DNA from: Botrimarina hoheduenensis
GTDB lineage: Bacteria > Planctomycetota > Planctomycetia > Pirellulales > Lacipirellulaceae
Assembly (NCBI RefSeq): GCF_007859815.1
Contig: NZ_SJPH01000009.1
Coordinates: forward strand, 93,840 to 157,839
Reading direction: 5' to 3'
DNA length: 64,000 bases
This document shows positions 18,082 to 28,100 of this stretch, piece after piece. The notes under the pieces were generated by a model that was given only the letters and a program-made list of their open reading frames with translations, made no database searches and was not told the DNA's origin. The translations under genes and the position numbers were made by a program. Every line of letters starts with the position of its first letter. Position 1 is the first letter of the stretch.

Positions 18082-20325
18082 TCACGAATCGAGCGCCATG
18101 CCACCGGCACTGGCGATAAAGAGCACCCGAGGCAGCCCGCCAGCCAGATGTTCCATGCGCAGATAGAAAGCGGCTTCGTCTCCCTCAACGGGTGCCTCGA
18201 AGCCAAGCAGCGCGATCGCTGCGGCCGCGGAGGTCTCGCGGATTGTCCGCATCGCGTCGTTGCTGACGACGACCACGGGTTCGACACGGATACGCGACGC
18301 CGCCGCCAGTTCGTTGATGTGATCAAGCACGTCGCTGATCGCTTCGGCGTTGGGGACAACGCGAAGCACACGGATCTGATTCCGGCGCCACTCCGGGTTG
18401 CGTTGCAGCAGATGCGCCAACAGCATCATTAGCTCACCGTTTTGCATGCCACGCCACCAAACGTCGATCGTTCCGACAGGGGCGTCCCACAGCGCGTCGT
18501 GAGTCTGTTGCTCTGACATCCCCGGCTCTGGCGGCGCGTTGTCTGCCGTGAGTCGGGCGCAGATAACGCTCCGCCGGAGTCTCGAGAGCAGTCGAAGACT
18601 CGCTCCGAAAGCGAGTGAAGCCGATTCCGACTTGGGCCAGCCGAAGAGCACCGTGTTGGGCTTGAAACCACCGATACCGTGGCACTGCACGAGCGACTCC
18701 ACGCCATCGGACAGATGGTTCTCCACCACTACCGCCGCGAAAGCCCGGAGTTCTTCTTTGGCGATGAACGTCTTAAGCGCGTTCTCGTAGCGTTGCCGGC
18801 GCTCGGCATGGTCTTCCACATCGCCGCGTACGACCTGAGCAAGCGTCAGCACACCGTGACCGGCGGTCAGCCACTGGCCATAGATCGCCAACAACGGTCG
18901 GCTCCAGGCGCTGCTGGCGAGGGCGAGCACCACGGGGCGCCAGTTCTTGGGGTGGTAAGCTTCCTCCTCAAGACGGAGGAGGGCTTGCCGTGCCCGTTCA
19001 AAGGCAACGCCTCCGCGCAGGTCGCCCCACCGCCCTTCGATCTCCATGAAACGGATATAAGCGTAGATTGCCCCGATCACGGCGATGGCGACCAACGCCC
19101 AGAGCCAGTTGATCAGCAACATCACCGCCAAACACCCGACCGCGCCCAGCAGCGAAAGCGACCAGTGGCAGTAGCGAAACGTGGGGCGATAGCTTGGGTT
19201 GCGTGTGATCGATTCGTAAAAGGTCGCGAGGTTTAGCAGCCCGTACGTGATCATGAAGAACATGGTGATAATCGGCGCGATGGCGTTCAGATCGCCCAGC
19301 AAGACGCAAGCCTCAGCAATGACGAACGAGAAGACCGTTGCACGACGCGGCTCGCGCGACGGCCCGCTGACCGCCGCGAAAAATTTGAGCCAAGGAAACA
19401 CTTCGTCGCGAGCGAACGCCTGCAAGATTCGCGGTGCGCCCATCATCGATCCCAGCGCACTCGAGAGCGTGGCCGCAAACACGCCCGCCGTGATCAGCAG
19501 GGGCCAAACCGCGACATCGCGGATCACCATGTTGTTGTCGATCAATTCTTCATGGGGGCGCACACCGGCGAGCAAGACCGCCAGTGTGAGGTAGATGAGC
19601 GAGGTGACGACAACTGCCGCGAGGGTTCCGCGCGGAATCGAACGAGCCGGATCGCGGAGATCGCCCGACATATTGGCACCCGCCATGATGCCGGTGACAG
19701 CGGGAAAGAACAGCGCGAAAACCGTGAAGAAGCCCTGGCCTTCCCGATAGTGCGGCGAAAGATTGTCTGCCAGCAACGTGGTCGAGAAGTCAGTCGCCGC
19801 CCCCAGATAGAATGACAGCATCGAGAGTCCGAGCACCGCCAGAATGCCGTACTGCACCTTGATGGTCCATCCGGCCCCGATGTAAACGCAGACAAACACG
19901 GCCATGTTGACAAAGCTGGCGATCGTCACCGAGTGCGGCGCGAGCGTCGGATACGTCGCGACAACGGCCTCGGTAAAGCCGATGACGTACATCGCCACGG
20001 AGATGGCTTGCGCTAAGAAAAACAGCACGCCGATCGCCCCGCCAAACTCTACCCCCAAGCTGCGGCTGATGAGGTAGTAAGCGCCACCACCACGAACACG
20101 TGTGTTCGTAGCGATCGCCGATAGTGAGAGGCTTGTTAGCGTGGTGATGGCTTTCGATGCCAGTACCACCGCCAGTGCGGCCCACAAACCGGCTTGGCCG
20201 ACCACTTGGCCGAACCGCAGGAACATGATCACGCCGAGAATCGTCAGCGTGCACGGCGTGAAGACACCCCCAAAAGTGCCGAAGCTGGGCCCCTTGGGCT
20301 CGCTAGCGTCGGTGGCGGCTGGCAT
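18082..20325 (-). CDS. SLC12-like cation-chloride cotransporter family permease
   Basis: The 747-residue protein has an N-terminal APC-fold membrane domain (about residues 10-450) and a soluble C-terminal domain (about 470-747). The first helices closely resemble eukaryotic cation-chloride cotransporters: GTFGGVFTPCTLTILGVIMF, LSAIATNTRVRGGGAYYLIS and SLGVEFGGAIGVLFF. SLC12 proteins move Na, K and Cl together; some bacterial relatives move amino acids instead. The soluble domain has repeated alternating strands and helices, as in the C-terminal domain of CCCs. It is the first gene of a minus-strand operon with RimK-RCK_C and the aspartoacylase-like gene, and diverges from an MscK-like channel. 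Ion or osmolyte transport is the likeliest role. Confidence 0.88.
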   Translation of the reverse strand: MPAATDASEPKGPSFGTFGGVFTPCTLTILGVIMFLRFGQVVGQAGLWAALAVVLASKAITTLTSLSLSAIATNTRVRGGGAYYLISRSLGVEFGGAIGVLFFLAQAISVAMYVIGFTEAVVATYPTLAPHSVTIASFVNMAVFVCVYIGAGWTIKVQYGILAVLGLSMLSFYLGAATDFSTTLLADNLSPHYREGQGFFTVFALFFPAVTGIMAGANMSGDLRDPARSIPRGTLAAVVVTSLIYLTLAVLLAGVRPHEELIDNNMVIRDVAVWPLLITAGVFAATLSSALGSMMGAPRILQAFARDEVFPWLKFFAAVSGPSREPRRATVFSFVIAEACVLLGDLNAIAPIITMFFMITYGLLNLATFYESITRNPSYRPTFRYCHWSLSLLGAVGCLAVMLLINWLWALVAIAVIGAIYAYIRFMEIEGRWGDLRGGVAFERARQALLRLEEEAYHPKNWRPVVLALASSAWSRPLLAIYGQWLTAGHGVLTLAQVVRGDVEDHAERRQRYENALKTFIAKEELRAFAAVVVENHLSDGVESLVQCHGIGGFKPNTVLFGWPKSESASLAFGASLRLLSRLRRSVICARLTADNAPPEPGMSEQQTHDALWDAPVGTIDVWWRGMQNGELMMLLAHLLQRNPEWRRNQIRVLRVVPNAEAISDVLDHINELAAASRIRVEPVVVVSNDAMRTIRETSAAAAIALLGFEAPVEGDEAAFYLRMEHLAGGLPRVLFIASAGGMALDS

Positions 20326-20544
20326 TGCTAGCCTTAGGGGCGGGCAGAGAATGGGTCACAAAAGAATGCCTATCGTACAGGAGCGTTCGACGCCACAACA
20401 CCGGACCAAGCAATCGGTCATTCTCGGTATTTCGAGGGCTTGCTCTTGTCGCTAGTCTCTCAACTTCCGCGACAAGGATGTCGGGAACGTTTTGCTAGCA
20501 ACGGCTGTTGTCGCAGGCTAGAGCTGCCATGGAAGGCGCACCAA

Positions 20545-23500
20545 ATGAAGTTTCTGGCTCTTGCCCTCACGTTTGCCTTCAGCCCGCTTGCGCTAGCTGA
20601 GTCTCCGGCTGCCGATACGGTAGCAGAAACCAGCGACGTTTCGGCTCCCGCTCCAAGGTCTGAAGCAGGAGCCGACGAAGCGATCGCGTCGTTGAAGGAT
20701 CAAGTTAAGTCGCTCCAAGAAGAAATCGGCAAGGCCGAAGGCCTGGCCGAGGAACCGCGCAGAGCCGCTCTGGCCCTGTGTGACAAGGCGAGCGATTGCT
20801 TGGCGGACGAGATCAAGCTCGCCAACCTGGCCGCGAAGCTTCGAGCGGAGATGGAAGGAAGCCAACCGGTTCCGACCGAGGTCCCCAAGGATATCCCTGC
20901 CGCTGCCGAGGTTTCCCTGGTCGGGCTCGACCTAGAGACCATCCGCGTGCGGATCTCTCAGGCTGCTGAGCAGCACAATGTGTTAGTTGCCAAGGCGGAC
21001 GAACTGAACCGAGAGATAACGAGACGCAACGAACGCCGCCAACGGCTACCGGCGCTGCAATCCGAATGCCGAGAGACGCTTAGCAAGACGGAATTGTTGT
21101 TGGCCGAGAGTGCCGATCCTTCGGCACCTGCACTGGTGCAGCGGGCTCGCCGGCTGTGGCTACAGGCCCGCTTCGCCGCCAAGAAGCAAGAGATCCAGAC
21201 CCTCGACCAAGAGACCCGCACTTACGAGGCGGGCGTTCGTCTGTGGCTCGAACGGAGCGATAAGGCTCAGTCCGCGGTCGAAACGTCCGCCGCGTCGCTG
21301 CGGACGCTTGAGACACACGCGGCGCAGTTTCAGCAGAAAGAAGCTGAGCGGCAGGCGCGGGTCGCCAAATGGGCTGCGGCGAGTGCTCACCCGGCGATCC
21401 ATTCGGCGGCCGCGGAGAATGCCGAGCTGGCTGAACGCAATACGGCACTCGTTGCCGACATCGAGGCCTCTCGATTGATGATCGAAGAAGCGACCTCGCT
21501 GCGCGAGACCTTACAGCATCGGCTCGACGACGTGCAAAAGCGGAGCGAAGCTTCCGCGGGATCGCAGCAGATTGGCCAGCTGCTGCGCACCCTGCGTGAG
21601 CAGATGCCGGACCTAGCGGGCTATCGTCATCGCTTGCGTGAGCGTCCTTTGCGGATCTCGAAACTGGGGATTGAGCGATACGACTGGGAGAATCAGCGTC
21701 ACTTGTCGCGTAACATCGAAGAAGCCGTCAAGCAAGAGCTTGCGGGAATGGAGACCGATGCGGATGTCGTTTCGGCAATGAGAGGTGTGATGCTCGCCCG
21801 CCGCGAGCTGCTGACGCAAGCGATCGGCAACGGCGCTAATCTGGCGACCCGCTTGGAAGAGTTGGATGCTGCTGAAACGGGCTTGATGAGCGTTGCGCAG
21901 ACGCTTGATGCGTTCATTGCCGAGAAGGTGCTCTGGGTTCGCAGCGCGGCACCAATCGGTCTATCCGACGGCATGCGGGTTGCACAGCTTCCACGTCAGA
22001 TGGATTCTCTGGGGAAGGTGTCTGCGGGGATCTTTACCCGGCTAACGGATGACCTACGCTCGGCACCGGCACTGTGGATGCTTCTTGTTTTGACATTAAT
22101 CGGCTTCCTGATCACCCGACGGCGCGTTCGTCGACGCTTGCTAGAGTGCGGCGAAGCGGCGTCACGGGTCGGATCGACCGAGTTTCGACCAACGCTGGTC
22201 GCTAGCCTCGCGACGCTTGTTATGGCGGCACCACTGCCGCTAGCGATCGCCTTCTTGGGATGGAGAATGCACCACGTGGCTGCCGGATCAGGATTGTTCA
22301 CCTGGATCGCGTGGCCGCTGGTTCTTGTTGCCGGTGCCTACGCCATGCTCAATACGGTTCGCCACGCCTGTCGTGTGGGAGGACTGGGGGATCGCCATTT
22401 CGGGTGGGATTCTAACGCCCTGCGCCAGCTCAGCCGTGGTTGTCGACGTCTCCAACTTCTCGCCACCCCACTCTTGGCAACCGCGATCGGCATCGAACTG
22501 ACCGGACAAGCAGAGCTGATCAGCGGTCCCGGGCGTTTTGCGCTCATGAGTGCGCTGCTGGTGATCGCCGGCGTATCGTGGACGGTGCTCCGGCCACGCG
22601 GTGCGGTGGTGCTCTCGATCGTCACGGGCGTCGAGCACCCGTTTGCAGCAGCTCTAGCGCGCTGTGCGGGGACCGTATCGCTGTTGATGATCACCGGGAT
22701 CTTCGTGGCGACGACCGCCGGCTATCACTACACCGCCATGCAGCTGACGCGGCTCTCGTTGATCAGCATTGTTGTGGTCTTCGGATGCCTCGCGCTTCAC
22801 GCCATGCTGACACGGTGGCTGCTTGTGTCGTATCGGCGCGCCGCGATGCGCCGAGCACAAGAACGCCGTCGCGCCCTGGCTGATGCCCAGGAGCAAGGCT
22901 CCGATACGCCGGTCATTGAAACCACGCCGCAGGTAAGCCTTAGCGACATCAACCGCCAGGCCCGGCGTCTTGTCGGCATGGCCGCTGCGTTGGCGTTCTT
23001 GGGTGCCATGGGCATTGTCTGGAGCGATGTCCTGCCAGCACTGGGAGTGATCAGCCGTGTTCAGCTGTGGTCGATTGCCGGTGCCGCCGGCGCGCCTGCC
23101 GAATGGATCACCCTTGCCGATGCCTTGTGGGCGGGACTTGCCCTGTTTCTCACCTGGTACGCCGGCAAGAACTTGCCGGGCTTGTTAGAAATCGCCGTCC
23201 TGCAGCGCTTGCCAATCGATGCGGGGGCACGTTACGCGGTTAGTTCACTAACCGGCTACGCGATCATGGTCGTAGGCGCAATGGTGGGTTGTCGGTACCT
23301 AGGCGTGGGATGGACGAGTGTCCAATGGCTCGTGGCGGCCATGTCCGTGGGCCTTGGTTTTGGTCTGCAAGAGATCTTTGCCAACTTCGTGTCAGGTTTG
23401 ATCTTGCTGTTCGAGCGACCCGCTCGCGTGGGCGATACGGTGACCATTGGCGCAATCACCGGCACGGTTACTAAGATCCGGATCCGTGCAACCACGATCC

Positions 23501-23946
23501 TTGACTGGGACAACAAAGAGCTGATCGTTCCCAACAAAGAATTTGTTGTCGGCAACCTCGTGAACTGGACTCTGAGCAATCCTAACTTGCGACTTGTGCT
23601 GACCGTCGGCGTTGCCTACGGCAGCGACACGAAGCTCGCTACCGAGCTCTTGTATCGCGTGGCGCGTGAAAACCCGAATGTTATTGCTGAGCCCGAGCCG
23701 GTTGTTGTGTTTACCGAGTTCGGCGATAGCGCCCTGACGTTTGAGCTGCGGGTTTTTGTCCGCGAGTTAGCCATGTTCCGGCGTTTACGACACGAGCTAA
23801 ATATGTCAATCGACAGTCTATTCCGCGAGCACCGCATCGAGATCGCGTTCCCGCAGTGCGACCTGCACGTGCGTTCGTTGCCCGCGGCTCTCGACGGCAT
23901 CTGGAACCAAGGCAAAGAGCGCGTCTCCCTCAGCGATGCCGCTTAG
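20545..23946 (+). CDS. Large MscS-family mechanosensitive channel, MscK-like
   Basis: The start at ATG 20545 gives 1133 residues with a clear signal peptide (MKFLALALTFAFSPLALAES); in-frame upstream codons lack this and are excluded. Residues about 30-480 form a long periplasmic coiled-coil region rich in Glu, Ala, Arg and Leu. From about residue 510 there are roughly ten membrane segments. The MscS core follows at about 920-1100 with GLGFGLQEIFANFVSGLILL as pore helix, RPARVGDTVTIG, DWDNKELIVPNKEF and a beta/alpha C-terminal domain. This is the architecture and length of E. coli MscK (KefA). Such channels release solutes on hypo-osmotic shock. It is divergent from the SLC12-like transporter with a 219-base shared region. 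Confidence 0.92.
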   Translation: MKFLALALTFAFSPLALAESPAADTVAETSDVSAPAPRSEAGADEAIASLKDQVKSLQEEIGKAEGLAEEPRRAALALCDKASDCLADEIKLANLAAKLRAEMEGSQPVPTEVPKDIPAAAEVSLVGLDLETIRVRISQAAEQHNVLVAKADELNREITRRNERRQRLPALQSECRETLSKTELLLAESADPSAPALVQRARRLWLQARFAAKKQEIQTLDQETRTYEAGVRLWLERSDKAQSAVETSAASLRTLETHAAQFQQKEAERQARVAKWAAASAHPAIHSAAAENAELAERNTALVADIEASRLMIEEATSLRETLQHRLDDVQKRSEASAGSQQIGQLLRTLREQMPDLAGYRHRLRERPLRISKLGIERYDWENQRHLSRNIEEAVKQELAGMETDADVVSAMRGVMLARRELLTQAIGNGANLATRLEELDAAETGLMSVAQTLDAFIAEKVLWVRSAAPIGLSDGMRVAQLPRQMDSLGKVSAGIFTRLTDDLRSAPALWMLLVLTLIGFLITRRRVRRRLLECGEAASRVGSTEFRPTLVASLATLVMAAPLPLAIAFLGWRMHHVAAGSGLFTWIAWPLVLVAGAYAMLNTVRHACRVGGLGDRHFGWDSNALRQLSRGCRRLQLLATPLLATAIGIELTGQAELISGPGRFALMSALLVIAGVSWTVLRPRGAVVLSIVTGVEHPFAAALARCAGTVSLLMITGIFVATTAGYHYTAMQLTRLSLISIVVVFGCLALHAMLTRWLLVSYRRAAMRRAQERRRALADAQEQGSDTPVIETTPQVSLSDINRQARRLVGMAAALAFLGAMGIVWSDVLPALGVISRVQLWSIAGAAGAPAEWITLADALWAGLALFLTWYAGKNLPGLLEIAVLQRLPIDAGARYAVSSLTGYAIMVVGAMVGCRYLGVGWTSVQWLVAAMSVGLGFGLQEIFANFVSGLILLFERPARVGDTVTIGAITGTVTKIRIRATTILDWDNKELIVPNKEFVVGNLVNWTLSNPNLRLVLTVGVAYGSDTKLATELLYRVARENPNVIAEPEPVVVFTEFGDSALTFELRVFVRELAMFRRLRHELNMSIDSLFREHRIEIAFPQCDLHVRSLPAALDGIWNQGKERVSLSDAA

Positions 23947-24004
23947 CCAACGCCGCCGGACCAGCAGAGAGTATCTGGCGGATACCCCGTCAGCCTGACC
24001 GCGA

Positions 24005-24034
24005 GCCATCGGACCGCCTGCCATCGGGCCGCCT
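24005..24034. repeat. Two tandem 15-bp direct repeats downstream of the mechanosensitive channel gene
   Basis: The unit gccatcggRccgcct occurs at 24005-24019 and 24020-24034 with one substitution, and a degenerate third copy (agccaccgg) follows. It lies in the 174-base gap between the channel gene and the fumarylacetoacetate hydrolase gene. It could be chance slippage in GC-rich DNA; no function is inferred. Confidence 0.5.
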
Positions 24035-24120
24035 AGCCACCGGCGGCAGCGGAGCAGTAAAGTGCTTAGACCACAGGGAGGGCAGGGGCCCCCCGGTTAT
24101 CGATAGCGCTGACTGCCACT

Positions 24121-24963
24121 ATGAAACTTCTCCGATACGGTGAGCCGGGCCAAGAACGGCCTGGTGTTCTCGATGCCGATGGTCAGATCCGCTCGCTCGT
24201 GGGGGTGATCGACGATGTCGCCGGAGATGCGCTTGCGCGGGAGTCGTTGGCAACACTCGACGCGATCGATCTCTCAACGCTCCCGGTCGTCTCGCCAGTA
24301 ACTCGCCGCGGCCCGTGCGTGGCGGGGACGGGGAAGATCCTGTGCATCGGATTGAACTACGCCGACCACGCCGCCGAATCGGGTTCGGCCCTGCCGGCCG
24401 AACCGCTCGTCTTTATGAAGGCGATCAGCGCCATCACGGGCCCGGATGACCCGCTCGAAATCCCGCGCACCTCGGAAAAGACCGATTGGGAGGTCGAGTT
24501 GTGCGTGGTGATCGGCGAGCAAGCCAAGTACGTTTCGGAGGCTGATGCGCTTGGCTACGTTGCGGGATACTGCGTGATGAACGATGTCTCTGAACGGGCT
24601 TTTCAGAAAGAACGTTGTGGGCAGTGGACTAAGGGGAAGAGTTGCGACACCTTTGCGCCGATCGGTCCCTATCTGGTGACGGCCGATGAGGTTCCGCATC
24701 CTGAGCGCTTGCGGCTGTGGCTCGAAGTGGATGGTCGTCGTTATCAAGACGGCTCGACCGAGCAGATGATCTTCGGCGTCGCCAAGCTGGTCAGCTATTT
24801 GAGCCAGTTCATGACCTTGCACCCGGGCGATCTGATCTCGACGGGAACGCCCCCCGGCGTGGGCATGGGGCAGAAGCCCCCTGTTTTCTTGCGGCCCGGG
24901 CAGACGGTTCGTCTGGGGATCGAGGGCCTCGGCGAGCAGACACACGGGACCGTCGCGGGCTGA
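24121..24963 (+). CDS. Fumarylacetoacetate hydrolase (FAH) family protein
   Basis: The 280-residue protein has the FAH/MhpD fold landmarks: ILCIGLNYADHAAES, EPLVFMKAISAITGPDD, the metal-binding WEVELCVVIG glutamates, NDVSERAFQ aspartate, QWTKGKSCDTFAPIGP and LISTGTPPGVGMG. Members cleave or decarboxylate beta-diketo acids in aromatic, fucose or ureide catabolism. The sequence around KGKSCDTFAP is typical of the FAHD1/ureidoglycolate lyase-like group, for example 2,4-diketo-3-deoxy-L-fuconate hydrolase. The exact substrate cannot be chosen. It stands alone, 174 bases after the channel gene and 188 bases before the LamG protein. Confidence 0.9.
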   Translation: MKLLRYGEPGQERPGVLDADGQIRSLVGVIDDVAGDALARESLATLDAIDLSTLPVVSPVTRRGPCVAGTGKILCIGLNYADHAAESGSALPAEPLVFMKAISAITGPDDPLEIPRTSEKTDWEVELCVVIGEQAKYVSEADALGYVAGYCVMNDVSERAFQKERCGQWTKGKSCDTFAPIGPYLVTADEVPHPERLRLWLEVDGRRYQDGSTEQMIFGVAKLVSYLSQFMTLHPGDLISTGTPPGVGMGQKPPVFLRPGQTVRLGIEGLGEQTHGTVAG

Positions 24964-25151
24964 CGACCCGCAATACGCGTCACGGCGACGTCAGCGCAGG
25001 CTCGGATTGTGCGGCTTGTACCGTCCAGACGGAGCATAGCGAGGACCGAGACTAGCCTAAGAGCGGCAGGGCCATTTCCTTAGCGGCCCTTATCGCAGAG
25101 GTGGCGTAGGGTTGGACGGTTTAGTCCGTTCCGCTTGCGTCACTTTCTGCC

Positions 25152-28100
25152 ATGTTCTTGCTCTACAACTCACGGGGCGATCAATCCCGATCGCTGGTTT
25201 GGTCGTTCGCGGTTGCGCTCATGCTGTGGGTGCCGTCTTCGGCGTTGGCTCAGCGGGTGTCGTTCATCTACGCAGACAACGTTAACGGAGTAACGGCGGA
25301 CGAGAACGCCCGTCGGTGGTCGTTCGAGCGAATGGGATTCGCCACCCGGGGCGACTGGGCGGGTAACACCCAGTCGTGGTTCACAACCTATGGCGCAAAC
25401 CGACTCGCCGATGCCTGGTACGTTCCCCGATCGATCGATCCGACCGTGCTGGGCGACAAGATGCGCCTGTATCAGCGGGGAGTGGTTATCGAGGGGAATG
25501 CCTTCGACACTGAATTCGGCGTCTCAGCGACCGATGGCGTCGCGACGACGGGGACCTCCGTCACGACGCTCACCGCGGCGCACCCCGTCACGGCGAATGT
25601 TGGCGCTGGAGTCTTAGCGCTCTTTCCTGGATCGACATCGCTCTCGCCGGTTACTTTGCCGCTAGCGTTGGGGGCTTCGCGGCTGGGTGATCTTGGCGCT
25701 GACCCTGGCTTAGTAGCGATCGATACCGGTGGGGCGCTGGCCAACACGATCGGCTCGACCAGCGTCGCCACGGGCAAGCGGGTGCGCCTTCCCTGGGGCT
25801 CGGGGCCGGTTGATTACACCAATCTTTCAACCAACGGTTTGCGGTTGGTGGAAGACGCACTCTCCTGGTGCGCTGAGGCCCCTGACGCGACCGGGCCAAC
25901 TATCGTGCTCGTCGTCGATGAAGATGGCGTTCTGAGCGATCAAGATCGCTGGCGTCTGCGACGCCTCAAGCACTGGAACTTCCAAACGATCCTCCTTTGG
26001 GACGGCGCCTCGCAAGTCCAGTACGACGCCGCGATCGCCGCGGCCGACGCGGTGTGGATCGCCGCCTCGTGCGACGCCGCCGACATCGGCTACAAGCTCC
26101 GCGAGGCGACTTGCGGCGTCGTTAGCGAGCTGGCGGAACTCGACACGGAGTTGGGCTACGCCACTTCCGATGGCATCTACACCAACGCCTCGTGGATTTA
26201 CATTCTCGATCGTTCGCACCCGGTTTCTTCAAGCTTCAGCTTTGCAGGGCCGGCCTATGGTTACACTCTCTTTCATGATTTCAGCTACGCCAACAACAAC
26301 TATCCTGGTAACAATCAGCCGCTCGCTCGCTTGCAGGGAACAGCTGCGCCGGACCTGCGTCAGTTGGGGACCCAATGGAGCAACACCACTCTGGCAATCG
26401 TCGAAGCGGGCGATCAGCTAGCCAATTCGTATAACAGCAGCAACGTGGCTGCTGGCCCACGCGTGCGACTGCCCTGGGGGGGCAATGCGCTTGATATTCG
26501 TCATCAGTTGAGCTGGGGCGACGGGGCGCGCTTACTTTATGACGCACTCCGTTGGGCGTCGGGAGCAAATACCGGCTCGCTCGTAGCCCACTATAAGCTT
26601 GATGAAGCAAGTGGAGCCACGACAGCAATCGATAGTTCGCCGTCCGGGTTTGATGGCGCCATCAATGGGGCCGTGACTCTTGGCGTTACTCCCGCGCGGC
26701 GTGGTCTAGCGGCCCGCTTTGACGCCAACGGCGAGTACGTGCTTGTCCCAGCCAAGCCCGAGCTTGCGGACTTGACCGCTAACGGTGGCGATGTCTCGAT
26801 AGCCTTCTGGGTTCGTCCCTCCGCCGTGCCGCACAGCGACTGGCGCAATCTCTTTATGATCGGAGGCGAGAACTCGAGCGATCGGGGGCCGCTCATCATG
26901 CTGCACCCCAACCGCCGAGTCCACGCGTGGTTCTCGACCGACGCGGTGCCGGGCGGCGAAGGCCGATGGACCAGCGCGGAACTCGACGAAGACCAGTGGC
27001 ATCACCTGTGCATCGTCAAGAGTGGTCAGCAGTTACGCTGGTACGTCAACGGTGAGTTCGACGGATCGCACGTGATGACGGGCGTGTCGATCGCCACCAA
27101 AGGGGAGCTACGTATTGGTCGGCAATCATGGTGGGGCACCCCGTACGCCGACCTCGACGATGTGCGGGTGTATGACTATCCGCTCTCCGATCAAGAGGTC
27201 GCCGAGCTCCACGCCGACCTGATACTTCACCTCAAGCTCGACGAAACCAGCGGCGCCGTCGCCGAGGACAGCAGCGTCTTCGGCCACGACGGTGAGTACC
27301 GCGACGGCGTGACCCTGGGCGAGCCGGGGGCAGTCGATTCTTCTGCGGAATTCGACGGTGTTGACGACTTGGTCACGGTACCAATCGATGTTAGCGAGAC
27401 GGACCACACCTCATCCCTGTGGTTCAAGACCACCGAGGCCAATTGTGGCTTCTTCGCAATCACCAACGCAACACCAGGTGACGGCAACATCGATCGTCAC
27501 CTATGGCTGTCTGGCGGGCAGGTCCGTTGCAGGACTTGGAGCGATGAGACCCTAATAAGCTCAGTAGGGGGGCTCAACAATGGTAGATGGCACCATGTCG
27601 CTCACTCAACGGGACCCGGAGGTCACAAGCTGTACGTTGATGGCTTGCTCGTAGCAACCGGTTCGAAAGCAGGGTCCAACTATCACTGGCAGACCCGCGC
27701 CATAATTGGTTGTGCCTGGACACCGGAAACACCGAACCGTTACTTCACCGGTCAGATCGATGACGTGCGCATCTACAACCGCGTCCTGACCGACACGGAG
27801 GTCTTCGAGCTCGGCGGCAGCGGGCTGCGGCTGCACCTGAAGCTCGACGAGACCTCCGGCACGGTCGCCGAGGACAGCTCGCCGTTCGGCAACGATGGCA
27901 CGCACGTCGACATGCCAACCCTGGGCGACGAGGCGATCATCGAGCGCGGCGCCCCGTACCTCAACTCTGTCGGGTGGGACCGCACCGAGTTGCCGCACAC
28001 GGTTGTAGACGGGCTGGACGAGATCACCGTCGCGTGGTGGATGAAGACGACCAAGACGGGCGAGCAAGCCATCCTTAGTGGCGCCCGTTCGGGCAGCCCC

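Noticed and set aside
24274..24945. 223-residue minus-strand frame opposite the FAH gene
   Set aside because: It lies opposite a clear FAH family gene and shows no recognised motif.
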